From positions 1 to 64,000 of the forward strand of contig NZ_BAIV01000030.1 of the NCBI RefSeq assembly GCF_000517545.1: a stretch of DNA of 64,000 nucleotides, read 5' to 3'. Each line of letters opens with the position of its first letter. Position 1 is the first letter of the stretch. The notes under the pieces were generated by a model. It searched no databases. It saw nothing but the letters and a program-made list of their open reading frames with translations, and was not told the origin of the DNA. Source of the DNA: Bacteroides reticulotermitis JCM 10512. Lineage in GTDB: Bacteria; Bacteroidota; Bacteroidia; Bacteroidales; Bacteroidaceae. The translations under genes were made by a program, and so were the position numbers. Shown here piece by piece: positions 58,234 to 64,000 of this stretch.

Positions 58234-59805
58234 TCAGTCTACTTTACGCGGATAATCAAGCGTGTAGTGCAATCCCCGGCTCTCCTTACGCTCCATAGCC
58301 TGACGCGTAATGAGATACCCCACGTTAATCATGTTACGAAGTTCGCAGATCTCACGCGAAGCCTTGCTGCTCTTGAACAGTCTTTCCGTCTCTTCGTAGA
58401 TAATGTCCAGGCGATTCCAGGCACGAGTCAGGCGGAGGTTGCTGCGTACAATGCCCACGTACGATTCCATAATCTGATTGACCTCCTTCATGCTCTGCGT
58501 AATCAGTACGCGCTCCTCATTCGAAATCGTACCTTCAGCATTCCATTCGGGAATATCCTCGTTGAACTCATAGCGTTCGAGTACACTCAACGCATGGTTG
58601 GCGGCAGCGTCCGCGTAAACCACCGCTTCGATCAGTGAGTTCGATGCCAAGCGGTTGCCACCGTGCAAACCGGTGCAGGAACATTCGCCCAACGCATACA
58701 GGCGACGGATGTTCGACTGTCCGTCGAGGTCTACCACGATTCCTCCGCAGAGATAGTGAGCCGCGGGAGCTACCGGAATATAGTCTTTCGTTATATCGAT
58801 GCCCAGACTGAGGCATTTCTTATAGATGTTAGGGAAGTGCTTCTTCGTCTCCTCGGGATCTTTATGTGTGGCGTCGAGATAGACATGATCTTCGCCTCGA
58901 AGCTTCATCTCATTGTCGATGGCACGGGCCACGATGTCGCGCGGAGCCAGTGACAGCCGCGGATCGTACTTCTCCATAAACTCTTTGCCGTCTTGCGTGC
59001 GGAGCACAGCCCCGTATCCGCGCATGGCTTCCGTGATGAGGAAACTCGGACGGTCGCCCGGATTGAAAAGTGCCGTCGGGTGGAATTGGATGAACTCCAT
59101 ATCCTTCACGGCTCCTTTGGCGCGGTACACCATTGCGATACCGTCTCCCGTGGCTACCAACGGGTTGGTCGTGTTGCGGTAAACCGCTTCGCAGCCTCCG
59201 GTAGCCATCACCGTCAGTTTGGAAAGGAAGGTATCTACCTCGCCCGTCGCCTCATTCAAAACGTAGGCGCCGTAGCATTTGATGCCTGGTGTGTAACGGG
59301 TAACGATGATACCCAGATGATGTTGTGTGATTATTTCTACGGCGAAGAAATTTTCGAGTACCGTTATGTTGGGGTGTTGCTTGATGGCTTCTATCAGGCT
59401 AACCTGAATTTCGGCTCCCGTATTGTCCTTGTGGTGCAGGATGCGGAATTCGGAGTGTCCGCCCTCTTTGTGCAAGTCGAACTCGCCGTTCTCCTTTTTG
59501 TCGAACTTTACTCCCCACTTGATTAGTTCGTTGATCTGCTCGGGCGCGTTGCGTACCACCTTTTCTACGGCGTTACGATCGCTTATCCAGTCGCCGGCAA
59601 TCATCGTGTCTTCAATGTGTTTATCGAAGTTATCCACCAGCGGATCAGTCACAGAGGCGATGCCTCCCTGAGCGAAAAACGTATTGGCTTCTTCTAATCC
59701 GGCTTTACAGATAAGAGCTACTTTACCTTTGTGCGCCACCTTAAGCGCAAAACTCATACCGGCTATACCGGAGCCGATGACGAGGAAATCGAATTTTCTT
59801 ACCAT
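58234..59805 (-). CDS. nadB: L-aspartate oxidase
   Basis: 523 residues from the ATG at 59805 (MVRKFDFLVIGSG). FAD flavoenzyme that oxidises L-aspartate to iminoaspartate, the first step of de novo NAD synthesis; the product is used by NadA (27452). Motifs are the N-terminal GSGIAGMSFAL dinucleotide fold, FFAQGGIASV, HKEGGHSEFRILHHKDNTG, the HPTALF active-site region and the GGNRLASNSLIEAVVYA FAD motif. A 14-residue N-terminal extension to 59847 is disfavoured by the promoter position. Confidence 0.95.
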   Translation of the reverse strand: MVRKFDFLVIGSGIAGMSFALKVAHKGKVALICKAGLEEANTFFAQGGIASVTDPLVDNFDKHIEDTMIAGDWISDRNAVEKVVRNAPEQINELIKWGVKFDKKENGEFDLHKEGGHSEFRILHHKDNTGAEIQVSLIEAIKQHPNITVLENFFAVEIITQHHLGIIVTRYTPGIKCYGAYVLNEATGEVDTFLSKLTVMATGGCEAVYRNTTNPLVATGDGIAMVYRAKGAVKDMEFIQFHPTALFNPGDRPSFLITEAMRGYGAVLRTQDGKEFMEKYDPRLSLAPRDIVARAIDNEMKLRGEDHVYLDATHKDPEETKKHFPNIYKKCLSLGIDITKDYIPVAPAAHYLCGGIVVDLDGQSNIRRLYALGECSCTGLHGGNRLASNSLIEAVVYADAAANHALSVLERYEFNEDIPEWNAEGTISNEERVLITQSMKEVNQIMESYVGIVRSNLRLTRAWNRLDIIYEETERLFKSSKASREICELRNMINVGYLITRQAMERKESRGLHYTLDYPRKVD

Positions 59806-59826
59806 AATCTTGTTTGTTTCACGGCG

Positions 59827-59842
59827 CAAAGCTACAAAATTA
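59827..59842 (-). promoter_or_regulatory. Two adjacent -7 boxes of nadB
   Basis: TAATTTTG (59842-59835) and TAGCTTTG (59834-59827) on the minus strand both match TAnnTTTG, 22-37 nt before the nadB start codon. Confidence 0.5.
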
Positions 59843-59910
59843 CTCACTTCGTTGTTCTTTTCGTTGTCACTAATTCATAAAATTGCTACCTTGCGGCAAA
59901 ATACAACCCT

Positions 59911-60339
59911 ATGAATCGTATATTCCATGCCCGTATTGCCTGGTATCAATATTTCCTTTTGGCCGTGCTTACCGTCAATGCCGTGGGTGCTTTATGGTGT
60001 AAGTATATATTGCTTGGCGTCCTGATGTCGCTGATGTTGCTTGTGGTGATCGAGCAGATTATACACACCCGTTACACAGTGACTGGGGACGGAATATTGG
60101 AAATCTCTACCGGACGCTTTGCCCGTAAAAAAGTAATCCCGATCGGAGAGGTTACGGCAGTCCGGAAATACAGCTCCATGAAGTTCGGGCGATTCTCGGT
60201 GACGGACTATCTGCTGATCGAATACGGAGCGGGAAAATTCGCTTCGGTGATGCCCGCCAAGGAGCAAGAGTTTCTAGCCCTCCTCGATCGTTACTTATCG
60301 CCCGATGCGCAAGAAGCATCCGATGATCAATCCACATAA
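59911..60339 (+). CDS. Membrane protein with bacterial PH-like domain
   Basis: 142 residues. Two hydrophobic segments (about 12-30 and 32-48) are followed by a cytosolic beta-rich domain (YTVTGDGILEISTGRFARKKVIPIGEVTAVRKY) typical of bacterial pleckstrin-homology-like proteins. Function unknown. It ends 3 nt before the next gene and is probably co-transcribed with it. Confidence 0.72.
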   Translation: MNRIFHARIAWYQYFLLAVLTVNAVGALWCKYILLGVLMSLMLLVVIEQIIHTRYTVTGDGILEISTGRFARKKVIPIGEVTAVRKYSSMKFGRFSVTDYLLIEYGAGKFASVMPAKEQEFLALLDRYLSPDAQEASDDQST

Positions 60340-60342
60340 ATC

Positions 60343-61715
60343 ATGCACGCTATGAAGTACCAAATCATTATTATCGGCGGCGGACCGGCCGGGTATACGG
60401 CTGCCGAAACGGCAGGCAAAGCCGGCTACGTGTGTTATTAATCGAAAAGAACAGTCTGGGAGGCGTTTGCCTGAACGAAGGATGCATTCCTACCAAAACC
60501 CTGCTCTATTCGGCTAAACTGTACGATTCCGCCCGAACAGCTTCCAAGTACGCGGTCAACGTGTCCGAAGCCTCTTTCGATCTGCCCAAGATCATTGCCC
60601 GTAAAAATAAGGTGGTCCGCAAGCTGGTGCTGGGCATCAAGGCCAAGATGAACTCCGGCAACATAACGGTGCTGACCGGCACGGCCGAGATTGTCGACAG
60701 CCGTACGGTGCGCTGCAACGGAGAGGCCTATCAGGGAGAGAACCTGCTGGTGTGTACCGGTTCCGAAACCTTTATCCCGCCTATTCCCGGCATCGAAAGC
60801 GTACCCTATTGGACCCATCGCGAGGCATTGGACAATAAAGAATTGCCTGCGTCGCTGGTCGTTGTAGGCGGTGGGGTGATCGGGATGGAGTTCGCTTCGT
60901 TCTTCAACAGCCTGGGCGTAGAAGTTACGGTTGTCGAAATGATGGACGAGATTCTCGGGGGAATGGATAAAGAACTTTCCGGCCTGCTCCGAGCAGAATA
61001 TGCCAAGCGGGGAGTTCGTTTCCTGCTGAGCACCCAAGTGACCGGTTTGGCTACTCTGCCCGACGGAGAGGGCGTGCGATACACCTACAAACCGATGCAG
61101 CCGGATGCGTCTGCGTCCGAAGAGGCCGGCACGGCTAACGTACTTTTGATGAGTGTGGGCAGGCGTCCGGTGAGCAAAGGATTCGGACTCGAAAACCTGC
61201 ACCCGGCACTGACGGAACGTGGGCAGGTAAAAGTCGACGCGCATATGCAAACCTCGATACCGGGCGTATACGTCTGTGGGGATGTAACCGGGCACTCGCT
61301 GTTGGCACATACCGCCATTCGGGAAGCGGAAGTAGCCGTTCACGCTATTTTGGGTAAAGAAGACGCGATGAGTTACCGGGCTATCCCGGCGGTGGTCTAT
61401 ACCAATCCCGAAATTGCGGGTGTGGGCGAAACCGAAGATACGGCTTTGGCAAAAGGCTTGAAGTATCGGGTCGCGGAACTTCCGATGGCTTTCTCCGGCC
61501 GGTTTGTGGCGGAAAACGAAGGGGTGAACGGAGTGTGCAAAGTATTGCTCGACGAAGACGAACGGGTGATTGGGGCGCACGTACTGGGCAATCCCGCCTC
61601 GGAAATCATCGCCTTGGCAGCTATGGCGATCGAACTTCGGTTGACGGCCGCCGAATGGAAGAAGATTGTATGCCCGCACCCCAGTGTAGGCGAAATCTTC
61701 AAAGAAGTTATCTAA
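60343..61715 (+). CDS. lpdA: Dihydrolipoyl dehydrogenase (frameshifted once)
   Basis: About 457 residues when repaired (454 from the second ATG at 60352). FAD disulfide oxidoreductase, the E3 of 2-oxoacid dehydrogenase or glycine cleavage complexes. It has the GGGPAGYTAA FAD loop, redox motif GGVCLNEGCIPTK, NAD loop VVVGGGVIGMEFASFF, GVYVCGDVTG and the C-terminal HPSVGE active-site His. The break at 60426 is repaired by one C (GGCCTACGT), giving AGLRVLLIEKNS. Confidence 0.92.
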
Positions 61716-61868
61716 AGAACGGGGTCTTTGCACGGCTTCCGGTTTGAGGGTGCTTCTGGTGAATTAATAAAGGATAGGCTACTTCCGCCTTCCGAATTGG
61801 GCGATTCGCCGAACGCTGAGAAGTGCATCGGGAGAACTTGGTGGGAAGTAGGCAAAAAAGTATAGTAA

Positions 61869-63269
61869 ATGAAGAGATTGTTGTTGTATGCCGTTTGTTT
61901 GGTCGGCTTGCTTCCCGTATGGGGGCAGGCAGGTTTTTCACAGATTGATTCGCTCATTCAGCGGATGCTTCCCGAAGCTTCCGAGGTCGGTATCTCGGTC
62001 TACGACCTGACCGACCGGAAGCCGCTTTACGTCTATCGGGACACCAAACTCTCCCGTCCTGCCTCTACCATGAAACTGCTGACCGCCATCACCGCTCTCT
62101 CCCGCCCCGACGGCGATGAGCCTTTCCGCACCGAGGTGTGGTACGATGGGGTGATTGAGCATGATACGCTGCAAGGCAATCTGTATGTTGTAGGTGGCTT
62201 CGATCCGGAATTTGACGACCGGGCGATGGACGCTTTGGTCGAAGAGGTGATTACGTATCCGTTTTCGGTTATCAACGGGCGTGTGTTTGGCGATGTATCG
62301 ATGAAAGACTCGCTGTACTGGGGGAGCGGATGGGCGTGGGACGATACGCCGGAAGCTTATCAGCCCTATTTATCTCCGTTGATGTTTTGTCGGGGTGCGG
62401 TGGAGGTCTCTGCTTTTCCGGCTGCGAATCAAGGAGATACGGCACGCATCTCTTGCAAACCGCGATCTACCTATTATTCGGTGACCAACCGGACGAAAAC
62501 CCGCACGCTGTCTGCCGGGCGATTCTCGACAACGAGGGATTGGCTGACAAATGGCAATCAATTGCTTGTACAGGGCAACGTGCAGCGGGTGAGCAAAGAT
62601 TGGGTCAATGTCTACGACTCCGGTAGGTTCTTTATGCATACGTTTTTAGAGCGTTTGCAGGCAGCGGGCCTTACGGTTCCGGCTTCGTATGCTTTTGCCG
62701 AACTGCCTGCCGCCAATGCTGTGCGAATGGCCACCTGGGAGACACCGGTTCAGCAGGTATTGAACCAGCTGATGAAGGAAAGTGATAACCTGAACGGCGA
62801 AGCGATGTTGTGTCGCCTGGGTGCGCAGGCTACCGGGAAAAAACACGTAGCCGCTGAGGATGGCATTGTAGAGATTATGCAGCTTATCCGCCGGTTAGGC
62901 CATGATCAGAAAGCTTATAAAATAGCCGACGGATGCGGATTGTCGAACTACAACTACCTCTCTCCTGCCCTGCTGGTCGACTTTTTGAAGTACGCTTATT
63001 CGCAGACGGATGTTTTTCAAAAGCTGTATAAGTCGCTTCCGGTTGCCGGTATTGACGGTACCTTGAAGAATCGGATGAAGAATACTTCCGCTTACAAAAA
63101 TGTGCATGCGAAAACCGGTTCGTTTACCGCAATCAATTCGCTTGCGGGCTATCTGCGCACAACGAACGGGCACGAAGTGGCTTTTGCCATCATGAATCAG
63201 AATATGTTGTCGGCTGCTCAGGCGAGGGCTTTTCAGGATAAGGTTTGTGAGGTGATTGCCGGCCAATAG
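61869..63269 (+). CDS. D-alanyl-D-alanine carboxypeptidase/endopeptidase, PBP4 (S13) family
   Basis: 466 residues with a signal peptide (KRLLLYAVCLVGLLPVWG), acting on peptidoglycan in the periplasm. The active-site motifs are in order: PASTMKLLTA (SxxK, about residue 65), KESDNLNGE (SxN) and HAKTGSFTAINS (KTG, near the C-terminus). It trims or cuts peptide cross-links and is a penicillin target. It is probably monocistronic, with a 150-nt gap upstream that shows no clear promoter. Confidence 0.93.
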   Translation: MKRLLLYAVCLVGLLPVWGQAGFSQIDSLIQRMLPEASEVGISVYDLTDRKPLYVYRDTKLSRPASTMKLLTAITALSRPDGDEPFRTEVWYDGVIEHDTLQGNLYVVGGFDPEFDDRAMDALVEEVITYPFSVINGRVFGDVSMKDSLYWGSGWAWDDTPEAYQPYLSPLMFCRGAVEVSAFPAANQGDTARISCKPRSTYYSVTNRTKTRTLSAGRFSTTRDWLTNGNQLLVQGNVQRVSKDWVNVYDSGRFFMHTFLERLQAAGLTVPASYAFAELPAANAVRMATWETPVQQVLNQLMKESDNLNGEAMLCRLGAQATGKKHVAAEDGIVEIMQLIRRLGHDQKAYKIADGCGLSNYNYLSPALLVDFLKYAYSQTDVFQKLYKSLPVAGIDGTLKNRMKNTSAYKNVHAKTGSFTAINSLAGYLRTTNGHEVAFAIMNQNMLSAAQARAFQDKVCEVIAGQ

Positions 63270-63326
63270 TTTTTGTTTGGTGGGATGCGTCCTTTGTGGT
63301 GAATACTTGGTTGGGTGCGACCGAAA

Positions 63327-63412
63327 GCCCGGGGCTGTCTGTCAAATGCCCGGCTCTTTCCAACCGAATGCCCGGGGCTTTCTGCCAAATGCCCGGGGCG
63401 TTTGAATCCAAA
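63327..63412. repeat. Four GC-rich tandem repeats, period 21-22 bp
   Basis: GCCCGGG(G) cores start at 63327, 63348, 63370 and 63391 (intervals 21, 22, 21). Units read GCCCGGGGCTGTCTGTCAAAT, GCCCGGCTCTTTCCAACCGA, GCCCGGGGCTTTCTGCCAAAT and GCCCGGGGCGTTTGAATCCA. They lie just after the PBP4-type gene. Confidence 0.7.
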
Positions 63413-63735
63413 GGTTGCTTGTCTTTCGGCAACAGTTGGAGGCTCTTCTTCACCTTAGGTGCAAATTAGTCTTCCTGCTGTCTTATTGCCATCAGATATC
63501 CAGTTGATTGTAGGATGAAGATGATTGGTTTGATAGAATCAAGATATTCGGCTACTCAAGCCAAGTACGCAATTAACCTCAACCCGCTACTCGGATTGCC
63601 TCACGCAAGTGTTCAAGTTGCTTGAAACGGGGGCTTGGCTTACTTCAAACGAGTGATCGATTCTTCCCAATACTTCTTCAAGAAAAAGGGCTTGCACCTC
63701 GCAGAACGAAGAACCAAACGATGTTTTGATTTTCT

Positions 63736-63974
63736 CTTTCAGCTTTCAGCTTGGGAGGTATTGCGCTGTTATCTAGTTTTTTATGCCTGAAAGCAAAGGC
63801 TGAAAAGACAATTCCCGCTTTCAGCCTTTCTTGCTTGATATAAGCCGGATTTTCTAAAGATCTATGCGGTACATGAACCCTTGTCCGCTACGGAGGTTTG
63901 ACGGTTTCTGTAAGCAGGTTATCGGCTGAAAGCACTGAAGGCAATTCTGGTCATCTTTCAGGCCTTGCTTTCAG
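63736..63974. repeat. Cluster of CTTTCAG / CTGAAAG motifs in both orientations
   Basis: CTTTCAG at 63736, 63743, 63818, 63955 and 63968; CTGAAAG at 63787 and 63926; CTGAAAA at 63800. Several pairs can fold back, for example GGCTGAAA (63798) with TTTCAGCC (63819). Confidence 0.55.
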
Positions 63975-64000
63975 TGCGAGTCTTTGTATATCAGTTGGTT

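Larger units (their letters stand above)
63270..64000. other. Repeat-rich non-coding region at the window end
   Basis: No credible gene. It holds the GCCCGGGG repeats (63327-63412) and, further right, a cluster of CTTTCAG/CTGAAAG motifs. A TTCAAG-TTG-CTTGAA hairpin and an AAGCCAAG...CTTGGCTT inverted pair add to the structure. Confidence 0.5.

Noticed and set aside
60438..61733. 431-residue open frame antisense to dihydrolipoyl dehydrogenase
   Set aside because: It mirrors the lpd gene, has no start context, signal or recognisable motif, and arises from the codon bias of the real gene.

Overview
This is a window from a Bacteroidales chromosome, most likely Bacteroides or a close relative. 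The evidence is two SusC/SusD-type importers, a hybrid two-component system (HTCS), a FecI/FecR-type sigma and anti-sigma pair, many lipoproteins, and repeated TAnnTTTG (Bacteroides -7) boxes 15-50 nt before start codons. No rRNA, tRNA, CRISPR array or complete insertion sequence is visible.

Layout. 1-7.8 kb: EamA permease, AraC regulator, and a tripartite RND efflux operon. 7.8-8.8 kb: a small lipoprotein and a decayed acetyltransferase tail. 8.8-13.3 kb: leuS-yitT-rdgB operon. 13.3-25.4 kb (minus): one nutrient-import locus read from ECF sigma through FecR, SusC, SusD, DUF4843 lipoprotein, PKD-like lipoprotein and two secreted thioredoxin-like proteins. 25.6-33.2 kb: GNAT-YoaP protein, S24 repressor, nadA, an RNA methyltransferase, DUF4294, a helix-hairpin-helix protein and a radical SAM protein. 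33.4-54.9 kb: a plant-glycan utilisation locus (PUL). Its HTCS and a plus-strand set (esterase, CE6-CE1 double esterase, GH43) face a minus-strand operon (SusC, SusD, CE1, unknown, GH43, GH43-CBM6, DUF4380, GH9). 55.4-63.3 kb: SulP transporter, rubrerythrin, nadB, PH-domain protein, dihydrolipoyl dehydrogenase, PBP4-type peptidase. The last 730 nt are repeat-rich and non-coding.

The PUL looks adapted to an acylated plant hemicellulose, probably arabinoxylan-like: esterases remove acetyl or feruloyl groups, GH43 enzymes trim arabinose or xylose, GH9 cuts a backbone and SusCD imports the products. Both of its outer promoters carry the same direct repeat, TATCTA-N15-TATCTA, ending exactly 30 nt before a -7 box, which is a strong candidate for the HTCS operator. 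The PUL reads visibly GC-richer than its flanks and has a broken HU-like gene at one edge, which suggests it was acquired.

A dominant technical feature is about 20 frameshifts in 14 genes, including leuS and lpd. Nearly all are explained by loss of one base from a homopolymer, so I treat them as sequencing or assembly errors and annotate the full-length genes. The least explained signals are three intergenic arrays of degenerate repeats with a 22-bp (two helical turn) period, at 23.30-23.50, 58.06-58.15 and 63.33-63.41 kb.
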